NCBI GenBank assembly: GCA_964511665.1
Contig: CAZEHA010000051.1
Span: 1-25,226, forward strand
Length of the DNA stretch: 25,226 nt
Direction: 5' to 3'
DNA from: JAGOEF01 sp964511665
Lineage (GTDB): Bacteria; Bacteroidota; Bacteroidia; Bacteroidales; ML635J-15
Notes under the pieces: model-generated
Seen by the model: only the letters and a program-made list of their open reading frames with translations
The model's database searches: none
Told to the model about the DNA's origin: nothing
In this document: positions 7,567 through 15,436 of the stretch, in pieces
How the letters are laid out: each line of letters begins with the position of its first letter
How positions within the stretch are numbered: the first letter of the stretch is position 1
Program-made: the position numbers and the translations under genes

Positions 7567-10500
7567 ATGGGAGAGCAAACAAAAATACTCACTGTAAAAG
7601 ATAAATTTTACCAGCACGATACCGTTGACAATTATTATTTCGAGCGAACGGCATTTAACAAACTAATGCGTAAGCGTATATACAGGGTGCTTCTGATTTG
7701 CAGCCCTTACGATGCTTTTATTCTCGAAGAAGACGGGCGCATCGATTCGCAGCTTTTCAACGAGTATGTATCGCTCAATTTGCGTTTTCCTCCCGAAATC
7801 ATTCAGGTTACAACTGCCGAAGAGGCCATCGATGTGCTTGAGCAGGAGAAAATTAATCTGGTAATTACCATGTTGAGTTTGGTTGACCGCGACCCATTCG
7901 ACCTGTCGAAGGAAATCAAAGAAAAATACCCAAGCATTCCAATAGTTGTGCTAACTCCGTTTTCGCGGGAGGTAAATCAGCGTCTCGAGATGATAGAGGA
8001 GAAAATTTTCGATTATATTTTTTGCTGGCTGGGCGATGTAGGCATTTTGTTGGCAATTATCAAACTGCTCGAAGACAAGATGAATGTTGATTACGATGCA
8101 AAAATTGTTGGTGTTCAAACCATTATTTTAGTTGAAGACTCTTTCCGATATTACTCGAGTTATCTGCCGAATCTTTACAAAATGTTAATTACTCAAGCAA
8201 AAACCTATGTCTCAGAAGGTCTAAACGAACACGAGAAAAACGTGAGAATGCGAGGTCGCCCGAAATTGTTGATGGCAACCAATTATGAGCAGGCCATAGA
8301 TTTATACGAGAAATACAAAGGTAATTTACTGGGTATCATTACCGATGTCAGATATCCCCGCAAGGGAAAACTCAACAGGGAGGCAGGGTTTCATCTATTG
8401 CGCAGAGTGCGCGAAGAAAACAGCTATTTGCCTGTAATAATACAATCGTCGGAGGCCGATAACGAGGAGAAAGCCCTTCGTCATGGCGCTATTTTCCTAC
8501 ACAAATACTCAAAAACCTTTTTGCTCGATTTAAAAAAGGTGATACTCGAAGAATTTGCATTTGGCGATTTCATTTTCAGGCATCCCGATACTGCTGAAAT
8601 TATTGCACGTGTTTCGAACATCAAAGACTTGCAGGAGTGCATTATGCACATTCCCGATGAAGTAATACTCGACCGTGCCCGTATGCACTTTTTTTCTCGC
8701 TGGCTCAAGGCTCGGGCGCTGTTTAGCATTTCTCGCTTGTTCGAAGGAATAAATGCATCCGATTTTAAAACAGCCACCGAGCTTAAAATGTATGTGCACG
8801 ACACCATTTCGTGGTATCGTTTCAATAGTGCACGCGGAGTGATTGCCAAGTTTTATCGCGACGACTACGACAAATATTTACTATTCACCCGATTGGGTGA
8901 TGGCTCGCTGGGCGGTAAGGCCAGGGGCCTGGCGTTTATCGACAACCTGATATCGAGAAATAACCTGCGAAACAAATATCCAAACCTGCATATAACCATT
9001 CCTCGCACACTTGTTATTACAACCGAAGTTTTCGATCAGTTTATGGAAACCAATCAGTTGTATGAAATAGCCATGTCGAACCTAAGCGACGACGAAATAC
9101 TTCACGCTTTTGTGGCTGCCAGTTTTCCGCAGGCTTTTGTGAAAGACTTGCGTAAATTTATTACAATTGTTAAAAACCCGCTAGCAGTGCGCTCGTCGAG
9201 TCTTCTCGAAGACAGCCATTATCAACCTTTTGCAGGAATCTATTCAACCTATATGATTCCTCATACACGTAGTATCGACCACGCACTTCGCATGCTTACC
9301 GATGCTATTAAGAGTGTGTATGCCTCGGTGTATTACAAAGAAAGCAAAGCCTATATGGCAGCCACCAAAAATGTTATCGACGAAGAAAAAATGGCTGTAG
9401 TGTTGCAGGAAGTTTGTGGTAAAAAGCACAACGATACATTTTATCCAGAAATATCGGGTGTAGCCCGCTCGATAAACTTTTATCCTATCGGCAAGGAAAA
9501 ACCCGAGGAAGGAATCGTGAACCTTGCATTAGGACTTGGAAAATACATTGTTGATGGAGGCATGTCAATACGCTATTCTCCAAAACATCCCAAAAAGATA
9601 CTGCAATTGAGCAGCCCCGAAATAGCGCTGAAAGAAACACAAAACTATTTTTTAGCACTCGACCTTAATGAAGATAGTTTTCAGATATCTACCAACGATG
9701 GCATCAATTTGCGAAAACTCGATTTGAATACAGCCGAAGAGCACGGCACTCTAACAAGTATTGCGTCAACCTACGATTACAACGACAATGTACTTATCGA
9801 CGGAATTTATCCCGGCAAGAAAATCATCAGTTTTGCAAATATTCTGAAGTATAAAAACCTGCCTTTAAGCGAGGCCATATCCGATGTACTCGAAATCGGC
9901 CAAAAAGAAATGAGCAATCCGGTTGAAATTGAGTTTGCTGTGTCGTTCGATAATTTGTCGAAGGGGAAATCAATTTTGCACTTGTTGCAAATACGGCCCA
10001 TTGTCGAAAACAAGGAAACCATTCCTGTTGATGTGAACAGTATTACCAAAGAAGCTACTCTGATATGCAGTCGCAGTGCTTTAGGCAACGGTGTTATCGA
10101 AGATGTTCACGATGTGATATATGTGCGATCAGAAAACTTTAATCCGGCTCATAATCCTTTGCTGGCAATAGAAATAGGTGCTCTTAATGAGCAGTTAGTG
10201 CGGATGAAACGAAATTATATACTTATAGGACCCGGCCGCTGGGGGTCGAGCGATCATTTTTTAGGTATCCCCGTAAAATGGTCGCAAATATCGGGAGTGC
10301 GTGTTTTGGTTGAAACATCGTTGCAAAACTATCAGGTTGACCCAAGTCAGGGCACTCACTTTTTTCAGAACCTGACCTCGTTTCGTGTAGGGTATTTTAA
10401 TATTAACCCTTGCATGCAAGATGGCTACTACGATCTGTCGTTTCTCAACCGCCGCAAACCCGTGTACGAATCGGAACGGCTTAAGCTGATTCGCTTTGCA

Positions 10501-10575
10501 CACCCCATGAAGATTTATATCGACGGAAAAAAGGGGGTAGGCGTGATTTTAAAACCCGAAAGGGTTTTGAGTTAA
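7567..10575 (+). CDS. Receiver-receiver-PEP/pyruvate-binding (PPDK_N) fusion protein
   Basis: 1002 residues, cytoplasmic, no signal peptide. Residues about 38-170 look like a response-regulator receiver fold (RVLLICSP ... LVITMLSL ... IPIVVLTPFS) but the phosphoacceptor position holds Thr/Met, so it is probably inactive. Residues about 185-325 form a second, elongated receiver with an acidic pair (Glu190-Asp191), Asp260 in GIITD, Ser294-Ser295 and a Lys in HKYSK, so it could be phosphorylated. From about 440 to 820 is a PPDK_N ATP-grasp domain: GSLGGKARGLAF (446-457), VRSSSLLEDS (541-550) and the closing LLQIRPI. The last 180 residues (GPGRWGSSDHF, DPSQGTHFFQN) are a conserved-looking domain I cannot name. 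The swivelling phospho-His domain (TSHAAI-type) and the PEP TIM barrel are absent, so it is not a PEP synthase. A signal-responsive nucleotide-dependent enzyme is an inference only. Confidence 0.8.
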   Translation: MGEQTKILTVKDKFYQHDTVDNYYFERTAFNKLMRKRIYRVLLICSPYDAFILEEDGRIDSQLFNEYVSLNLRFPPEIIQVTTAEEAIDVLEQEKINLVITMLSLVDRDPFDLSKEIKEKYPSIPIVVLTPFSREVNQRLEMIEEKIFDYIFCWLGDVGILLAIIKLLEDKMNVDYDAKIVGVQTIILVEDSFRYYSSYLPNLYKMLITQAKTYVSEGLNEHEKNVRMRGRPKLLMATNYEQAIDLYEKYKGNLLGIITDVRYPRKGKLNREAGFHLLRRVREENSYLPVIIQSSEADNEEKALRHGAIFLHKYSKTFLLDLKKVILEEFAFGDFIFRHPDTAEIIARVSNIKDLQECIMHIPDEVILDRARMHFFSRWLKARALFSISRLFEGINASDFKTATELKMYVHDTISWYRFNSARGVIAKFYRDDYDKYLLFTRLGDGSLGGKARGLAFIDNLISRNNLRNKYPNLHITIPRTLVITTEVFDQFMETNQLYEIAMSNLSDDEILHAFVAASFPQAFVKDLRKFITIVKNPLAVRSSSLLEDSHYQPFAGIYSTYMIPHTRSIDHALRMLTDAIKSVYASVYYKESKAYMAATKNVIDEEKMAVVLQEVCGKKHNDTFYPEISGVARSINFYPIGKEKPEEGIVNLALGLGKYIVDGGMSIRYSPKHPKKILQLSSPEIALKETQNYFLALDLNEDSFQISTNDGINLRKLDLNTAEEHGTLTSIASTYDYNDNVLIDGIYPGKKIISFANILKYKNLPLSEAISDVLEIGQKEMSNPVEIEFAVSFDNLSKGKSILHLLQIRPIVENKETIPVDVNSITKEATLICSRSALGNGVIEDVHDVIYVRSENFNPAHNPLLAIEIGALNEQLVRMKRNYILIGPGRWGSSDHFLGIPVKWSQISGVRVLVETSLQNYQVDPSQGTHFFQNLTSFRVGYFNINPCMQDGYYDLSFLNRRKPVYESERLKLIRFAHPMKIYIDGKKGVGVILKPERVLS

Positions 10576-10625
10576 GCTATTGCTATCGTGTGAAATTATT
10601 CTATCCTGTCTTTAGAAAATAAAGA

Positions 10626-10648
10626 AAGTGGCCAAAAATCAGCCACTT
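10626..10648. terminator. Terminator hairpin in repeat copy 1
   Basis: AAGTGGC (10626-10632) / GCCACTT (10642-10648) with a 9-nt loop, followed by CTTTTG on the plus strand. It lies 50 nt after the stop of the receiver/ATP-grasp gene. The minus-strand flank is also T-rich, so it may be bidirectional. Confidence 0.7.
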
Positions 10649-10780
10649 CTTTTGTTAACTCACGGGTAAATGCTTATGGGTTAAGCTATATGGTGAAATT
10701 GAGTCCTATGCTGAAGATCTTATTCTCCTGACTTGTATTGTTGTAACTTTTTTGCTCTCCCAAAAAAGTTACCAAAAAAG

Positions 10781-10866
10781 GGAGCAACGAGCAAAAAATC
10801 AGCATTCGCTATCGCACAACCCACCTTATGGGCTGCTCAGCTGATTTCTGCGCGCTCGTTGACTCC
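10781..10866. repeat. Long imperfect stem-loop inside repeat copy 1
   Basis: Nested complementary arms: GGAG (10781-10784) with CTCC (10863-10866), CAACGAGC (10785-10792) with GCTCGTTG (10854-10861), and AAATCAGC (10796-10803) with GCTGATTT (10840-10847). The same structure recurs 371 bp later (11152-11237). It looks like a REP/MITE-type palindromic unit. Confidence 0.7.
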
Positions 10867-10991
10867 CCCCGCGGCGTTTTGTTTTGCATGAAAAAACGTG
10901 TTTTCAATTGCATCCACATCTTTACAAACCACTCTGGTTAACTCAATAGAAAGTTTAGCTCAACCCCACCAAATTAGACAAGTCAGAGAAA

Positions 10992-11362
10992 AAAGAAAGT
11001 GGCCAAAAATCAGCCACTTCTTTTGTTAATTCACGGGTAAATGCTTATGGGTTAAGCTATTTGGTGAAATTGAGTCCTATGCTGAAGATCTTATTCTCCT
11101 GACTTGTATTGTTGTAACTTTTTTGCTCTCCCAAAAAAGTTACCAAAAAAGGGAGCAACGAGCAAAAAATCAGCATTCGCTATCGCACAACCCACCTTAT
11201 GGGCTGCTCAGCTGATTTCTGCGCGCTCGTTGACTCCCCCCGCGGCGTTTCGTTTTGCATGAAAAAACGTGTTTTCAATTGTATCCACATCTTTACAAAC
11301 CACTCTGGTTAACTCAATAAAAAGTTTAGCTCAACCCCACCAAATTAGAGAAGTCAGAAAAA
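10992..11362. repeat. 371-bp tandem repeat, copy 2
   Basis: Second full copy, about 98% identical to copy 1. It carries the same terminator hairpin (10997-11019), the 11-bp inverted repeat and the long stem-loop. The embedded C-terminal remnant here ends ...NFTK because ATA became AAA before the TAG. Confidence 0.95.
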
Positions 11363-11458
11363 AAAGAAAGTGGCCAAAAATCAGCCACTTCTTTTGTTAA
11401 CTCAAGGGTAAATGCTTATGGGTTAAGCTATATGGTGAAATTGAGTCCTATGCTGAAG
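11363..11458. repeat. 371-bp repeat, partial copy 3, running into the barrel gene 3' end
   Basis: The first 96 bp of the unit are present, then identity stops abruptly inside the coding sequence of the minus-strand barrel gene, just after the codons for FSIGLNFTI. This third copy is therefore the authentic gene end, and copies 1 and 2 carry duplicated gene tails. Confidence 0.9.
11368..11390 (-). terminator. Terminator of the ECF sigma / barrel operon
   Basis: AAGTGGC (11368-11374) / GCCACTT (11384-11390) with a 9-nt loop, 38 nt beyond the stop codon of the barrel gene and followed on the minus strand by a T-rich run. It is the third occurrence of the same hairpin at a 371-bp spacing. Confidence 0.75.
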
Positions 11459-12417
11459 GCATTCAGTTCGGGACCTTTGCCGGGCGTAAATAGATAATTC
11501 AGGTCGTAAGCTGCAAAAATGTTGTAGTCTCTCACGCCAAAAACAGCTTTTACGCCATAACGGAAGTTCTCGAGATAATAGTTGTTGTGATATCTTAGCT
11601 TGTTCTTGCGTCCCAGGTCTTCATCAACATATTTGGTGTAACTGTCGATGCGATAACCGGCATAAACACCTGCTCCCAAGCGAAACATTTTTTTGTTGAA
11701 ATCGTCGTCGTCTTTTCCAAAATGAACCATTGGTAAAAACTCGGCATTCACATAGGCTGCAGTTAGTTTGCTTCGCAATGGAAACTGAATGTTGTCGTCG
11801 GTGCCAAATATCAAACCGTCGTCGTTTCTTTCGATACGGGTACTTTTTTCTTGAAACTTGAAATTGTACCACATAACCTGAGCGGTAAGATTCAGCGATA
11901 TATTATCTCCGACATGAATTCTGAGGCCGGGGCCAATGCCAAAACTCCACGATCCCCAGGGTTTAACGGTGTAAGGGGCATTGTACGAGTCGGGAAAACG
12001 ACCGCTGTTCAGGTAATTGTTCATTCCCCAGTCGATATTCAGAAACCCTTCGAATACTTCAGGCTCTTTAGTTTGCTTTTTCGATTGCTTGCATGGCTCA
12101 TCGGAATCGGTATCTATGGTTTTAACCACTGTGATGTTTTTTTGCTCTTTTACAATTATGTCTTCGTCTTCGTCGAAGTTGATAAGAACTTTGCGGGAAT
12201 CGCTACTGCCTTCTTCGCTATTGTTCTGTACTGTGTCTTCTTCGAAATACCCAATGATTTTTGTGATTTCGGGAGATATAATTGTGAGTTTGGTTTCTCC
12301 ATCTATTTCTATAGTCAGCGTGTCGTTGCTTTGTTTTATTACCGTGCCCTGTGCCAATGCAGAGCTTGCTATTGCCATAAACGTTAGTGCAAGTGCAATG
12401 TTTGTTATTGTTTTCAT
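11428..12417 (-). CDS. Outer-membrane beta-barrel protein of an ECF sigma operon
   Basis: 329 residues with a signal peptide (about 1-22, ending SSALA before QG). An acidic, Ser/Asn-rich linker follows (roughly 55-120: EEDTVQNNSEEGSSDS, NFDEDEDI). The C-terminal two thirds have alternating amphipathic beta strands with aromatic girdles (GSWSFGIGPGLRIHVG, ISLNLTAQVMWYNFKF, FRLGAGVYAGYRID, YGVKAVFGVRDYNIFAAYDL). The last residues, FSIGLNFTI, have the hydrophobic character of a barrel C-terminus. It is the third gene after the sigma and anti-sigma genes, with a 4-nt gap, so it is probably a target or partner of that regulator. A possible role is envelope sensing or an OmpA/porin-like function without a peptidoglycan domain. 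The exact family is not recognised. Confidence 0.8.
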   Translation of the reverse strand: MKTITNIALALTFMAIASSALAQGTVIKQSNDTLTIEIDGETKLTIISPEITKIIGYFEEDTVQNNSEEGSSDSRKVLINFDEDEDIIVKEQKNITVVKTIDTDSDEPCKQSKKQTKEPEVFEGFLNIDWGMNNYLNSGRFPDSYNAPYTVKPWGSWSFGIGPGLRIHVGDNISLNLTAQVMWYNFKFQEKSTRIERNDDGLIFGTDDNIQFPLRSKLTAAYVNAEFLPMVHFGKDDDDFNKKMFRLGAGVYAGYRIDSYTKYVDEDLGRKNKLRYHNNYYLENFRYGVKAVFGVRDYNIFAAYDLNYLFTPGKGPELNAFSIGLNFTI

Positions 12418-12421
12418 ACTA

Positions 12422-13378
12422 TTAGTTTTTAAAATTTCTTATTTCTGCTATTAAATCTTGTGAGAATAAATCTTCTTTTGTTTTGCGTAGCCATTTTACC
12501 GGCGATCCGATTTCGATATTGTCTTTAATCTCGTTGAGCCTGGCCAGGCTGATATTATCGCTGTTGATATTGCGAAAATTTCGAAACGAGAACCGATTGT
12601 CGGTTTGCTTATTATAATCGGCTATCTGGGGCAGCGCAGTTTCATAATATTTCAGTTCAACCGGTTCTGTCTGAATGTTTATGCGCTGTATATGCTGGGC
12701 AGGAAGACTCGCGATGTCGATCCTGTTTGTTTCGTAACTTGTGTTTGTATGTTGAACCGATGCCTGACTTTGATAGTGATAATTTACGGGCTCTGCAAAC
12801 AATTCGGTAGTATAAGAAACAGGTGAACTGATTCTTACTTCGGAAACTTGAAGGGCTGATAGCATTGGCTTGGCGTTGTAATCGCTACTTGCAATATCGG
12901 CAAACATTCGCACAGCAACTGTGGCTGTTATAAGAAGAAGTACTACAGCGGCAGCCGACAGTATCATTGGGCGATTGATGGATATTGTGGCCTTTCTTAA
13001 TTTATTTTTATGCTGATATACAGACCCATCAGGCTTTAGTGTGCATTGTTGATACAGGCTGATTTCGTTAGCAAGCTCCGGCTTTTCTTTAAGCATTAGT
13101 TGCAAATCGCTCGCTTCATCGGCCTTCAGTTCATTTTCGGAAGCAGCAATCAATATATCGTCGTTGTCGTCTTTTTTTAGCAATTTACTTTTGTTGCGAA
13201 ACATCGATTTCTCGGGTGCTTTCAAGGTGTAGGGAGTTATATCTTCAACCTGATTGCAGAGCTCGCGATTGGCTTTCAGAAAACCAAACAGCATTTCTTC
13301 CTCTTCAATATCCAGGTTCCCTTCGATGTAGTCGAGAAGCCATGCCTCGTAGTTGCCGATATTAATTTTCTGTTTCAT
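12422..13378 (-). CDS. Membrane-anchored anti-sigma factor-like protein
   Basis: 318 residues. The N-terminal cytoplasmic part is two copies of a roughly 60-residue unit. Copy 1 is about residues 10-68 (AWLLDYIEGNLDIEEEEML ... TLKAPEKSMFRNKSKLLK). Copy 2 is about 74-129 (LIAASENELKADEASDLQL ... TLKPDGSVYQHKNKLRK). One transmembrane helix follows at about 138-158, then a roughly 160-residue periplasmic tail rich in Ser, Thr and Gln. The YIEGNL motif and this layout are typical of Bacteroidota anti-sigma factors lacking a zinc site. The ATG overlaps the stop of the sigma gene (ATGA), so the two are translationally coupled. It is expected to hold the ECF sigma factor at the inner membrane. Partnership is inferred from the operon. 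Confidence 0.75.
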   Translation of the reverse strand: MKQKINIGNYEAWLLDYIEGNLDIEEEEMLFGFLKANRELCNQVEDITPYTLKAPEKSMFRNKSKLLKKDDNDDILIAASENELKADEASDLQLMLKEKPELANEISLYQQCTLKPDGSVYQHKNKLRKATISINRPMILSAAAVVLLLITATVAVRMFADIASSDYNAKPMLSALQVSEVRISSPVSYTTELFAEPVNYHYQSQASVQHTNTSYETNRIDIASLPAQHIQRINIQTEPVELKYYETALPQIADYNKQTDNRFSFRNFRNINSDNISLARLNEIKDNIEIGSPVKWLRKTKEDLFSQDLIAEIRNFKN

Positions 13379-13860
13379 ATCACGTTCTCGGTTTTTCCGA
13401 TGATTTCTTTTAAAAACTTGCGGGCACGAAAAATATACACTTTCACCTGTGTCTCGCTGAGTCCGGTAATCCCGGCAATTTCCTGATACGAATAGCCTTC
13501 GTAGTCGCGAAGCAACACCACGGTGCGTTGTATATCGCCCAATTTCGACACAGCCCTGTGAAGAATTTCGTTTAAATCGGTAATACCCGCAAAATCATGA
13601 GTAGCATCGTCGCGGAACTCGTTGGTGTAGCTGATGCGTTTTTCTTTGCGGATAATATCTATCATGCGATGATAGGCTGTTGTGAACAAATACGATTTGG
13701 CCTTGTCGAAATCAACCGAACTCCTGTTAATCCACAAGCGCTCGAAGCTGTCTTGCACCACATCTTCGGCCAGTTGACGGTTTCCTGTGTTCGATTTAAC
13801 AAACCGGAAAACTTTATCGGCGAAGGCATCTACGGCTCTATTGTATTCTTTTGTGTTCAT
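13375..13860 (-). CDS. ECF-type RNA polymerase sigma factor
   Basis: 161 residues from the ATG at 13860. Region 2 is visible as FADKVFRFVKSNTGNRQLAE followed by DVVQDSFERLWINRSSVDF and SYLFTTAYHRMIDIIRKEKR. Region 4 appears as LGDIQRTVVLLRDYEGYSYQ followed by EIAGITGLSETQVKVYIFRA, a helix-turn-helix. There is no region 3, as in group 4 sigma factors. An upstream in-frame ATG at 13911 would add 17 hydrophobic residues unlike this family and is rejected. It is the first gene of a three-gene unit (sigma, anti-sigma, barrel), a common Bacteroidota layout in which the sigma factor usually drives its own operon. No convincing autoregulatory promoter was identified. Confidence 0.92.
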   Translation of the reverse strand: MNTKEYNRAVDAFADKVFRFVKSNTGNRQLAEDVVQDSFERLWINRSSVDFDKAKSYLFTTAYHRMIDIIRKEKRISYTNEFRDDATHDFAGITDLNEILHRAVSKLGDIQRTVVLLRDYEGYSYQEIAGITGLSETQVKVYIFRARKFLKEIIGKTENVI

Positions 13861-14050
13861 ATTCGATGCTGAAACGATAAGCAGAATACAAATGTTACAA
13901 AAAAAATGCAAGCTAATCGAAAATAAACTGTTTATGTTTTCTTAATTCATTGTTATTTAGAATAATAGCCATGTGCTTTTGGTGTTGTTTTTTTTGCGAA
14001 AGATTAATAGAATTCACAAAACAGGGTATAATTGCCAAATGATTATTTAC

Positions 14051-14088
14051 ATTTGTGATAACAATGCTTATGCAATTTGTGATTACAA
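14051..14088. promoter_or_regulatory. Paired dyads TTGTGATWACAA between divergent ECF and SecD-like genes
   Basis: ATTTGTGATWACAA occurs twice, at 14051-14064 and 14075-14088, 24 bp apart. Each contains the dyad TTGT-N4-ACAA. They lie 75-112 nt upstream of the lipoprotein start and within the 302-bp divergent region (13861-14162), which holds no gene. This looks like a tandem operator; the regulator is unknown. Confidence 0.4.
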
Positions 14089-14162
14089 GTGTCGCTTTTT
14101 GTAGTGCAACTTGCCTATAGGTTTTGTTATCGGTACTTTACAATTGACTTAATAACGCAAAA

Positions 14163-15407
14163 ATGAGAAAACTATATGTCTTTCAATTGGCAATTGCCAC
14201 ATTGTTCGCAATTGTTTCGATTGCATGCAGCAACGATAAAAAGAAAACCCAAACCACCGATTATTTGCTTGAGGCAGATGCTGCGGGTTTTGTGATGCAG
14301 TTTTTCGATAACCGACACGACACATTGTTATTAGAAGTATTGGGAATATGCGATTCGTTGGCGCAAAACTCAGCCCAATGCTATTTCGATTTTTTTCTCG
14401 ATGTGTGGGAGTCGAAGTTCAGCCATATTGAGATGCATACACTTTTCCAAGTTTATCGCGATGGGGTTAACGATATTAATAACAATAAAGAATGTGTTGC
14501 TCTTATGAAAGATGCCTTCAGCGAAGCTACCGAGCAAAGCATGAAGATTCTTAAGCTGCGCTTACAACAAGCAGGTGCTCTTAATATCAGTGTTGAGAAA
14601 ACAAGCAAATGGGGACAGATTGCATTGAATACCGATTCGGTGTTACCTATTGACAGGCTTTCGCATGTGTTAACCGGTACAGGTAATTTGTCGGTTTATG
14701 AAACCTACAATCAGGAAGAGATTTTTCAATACTTCAGTACGGCTGATATGTATCTTGCCGAAACACCAGAACTGTTGTTAAAAAGCCCAACATCTCATGA
14801 AGAATCTTACGAATACAGCAATTTAGAACAACGCAACAACGATATTAATACTCCTCTTTTTGATTTACTTATTCTTGATATAGTAATTGGCGAAAACGGA
14901 AATGTAGAATACAAGCCTGGGTGTGTGATTGGATATTGCAAAAAGACACTCATAGCCGATTTGCTATATTATTTGCAACTTGAAGAGCTGCGAAAATTGT
15001 TTCCACGCGATATGCTTGTTGCGTGGATGCCTTCAAGCTATTCACAATCTGATGAAGAATATTACGAAATTATTACCCTTAAAACCCATCGTGACGGAAA
15101 ACCGGTTTTTACGGGCGAATATATTGTGAGCGCAAACTCCGAGAATAACAATGGAAATCATTACCTAAATCTTGAATTCGATGATGAAGGGGCATATCAG
15201 TTTAAGAGAATTATTCAACAAAACGTCAACAAGTCACTGGCTATTGTAATCGATGGGAGGCTGATTGCTTATCCAATGGTGTTGAGTGAAATTGACGAAG
15301 GAAAAATAAGTATTAGCGCCGGATTTAGTGCCGAAGAGGCGTTCGACATGGCGTTAATATTGGGCAGTGGCGCACTGCCGCTTACCTATAAATTGCTCAG
15401 CAATTAG
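14163..15407 (+). CDS. Lipoprotein derived from the SecD first periplasmic domain
   Basis: 414 residues with a signal peptide and Cys22 as the probable lipidation site (VSIAC; Ser at -3 is unusual). The body is collinear with the P1 region of Bacteroidota SecDF. About 65-90 matches the segment before the insert (AQCYFDFFLDVWESKF). About 117-195 matches the RxRIDxxGVxxPxIQ...GTxxLxxxETY part (SMKILKLRLQQAG, VLTGTGNLSVYETYNQEEIF). About 330-414 matches the conserved SecD block NxEGAxxF...AIVLDGxVxSAP...ITGxFTxEEAxxLAxxLxSGxLP (here AIVIDGRLIAYP, ISAGFSAEEAFDMALILGSG, ALP). The GLDLxGG motif and all SecD/SecF transmembrane helices are missing. It cannot be a translocase by itself; a periplasmic or outer-membrane role in handling exported protein is conjecture. 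It is divergent from the ECF sigma operon. Confidence 0.8.
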   Translation: MRKLYVFQLAIATLFAIVSIACSNDKKKTQTTDYLLEADAAGFVMQFFDNRHDTLLLEVLGICDSLAQNSAQCYFDFFLDVWESKFSHIEMHTLFQVYRDGVNDINNNKECVALMKDAFSEATEQSMKILKLRLQQAGALNISVEKTSKWGQIALNTDSVLPIDRLSHVLTGTGNLSVYETYNQEEIFQYFSTADMYLAETPELLLKSPTSHEESYEYSNLEQRNNDINTPLFDLLILDIVIGENGNVEYKPGCVIGYCKKTLIADLLYYLQLEELRKLFPRDMLVAWMPSSYSQSDEEYYEIITLKTHRDGKPVFTGEYIVSANSENNNGNHYLNLEFDDEGAYQFKRIIQQNVNKSLAIVIDGRLIAYPMVLSEIDEGKISISAGFSAEEAFDMALILGSGALPLTYKLLSN

Positions 15408-15436
15408 AAGTAGTTGGCATCAATGTTGCCTAAGCA

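Larger units (their letters stand above)
10621..10991. repeat. 371-bp tandem repeat, copy 1
   Basis: First of two full copies with a period of exactly 371 bp; copies 1 and 2 differ at only about seven positions. The unit contains four elements: a terminator hairpin (10626-10648); a short segment that on the minus strand encodes FSIGLNFTI plus stop, the same C-terminus as the barrel gene at 11428; a perfect 11-bp inverted repeat GTAACTTTTTT (10743-10753) / AAAAAAGTTAC (10762-10772); and a long imperfect stem-loop (10781-10866). The gene-free stretch 10576-11427 holds essentially nothing else. Confidence 0.95.

Noticed and set aside
7567..10575. Phosphoenolpyruvate synthase
   Set aside because: Only the ATP-grasp domain is present; the phospho-His and PEP-binding domains are missing and two receivers are added.
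13861..13911. Longer ECF sigma start at 13911
   Set aside because: It would add a hydrophobic 17-residue extension not found in sigma factors.
14051..14088. CRP-type binding site
   Set aside because: TGTGA is present but there is no TCACA at the required spacing; the real symmetry is TTGT-N4-ACAA.
14163..15407. Truncated pseudogene of SecDF
   Set aside because: The frame is intact, has its own lipoprotein signal and stop, and keeps the conserved SecD block; no remnant of SecD membrane helices follows.
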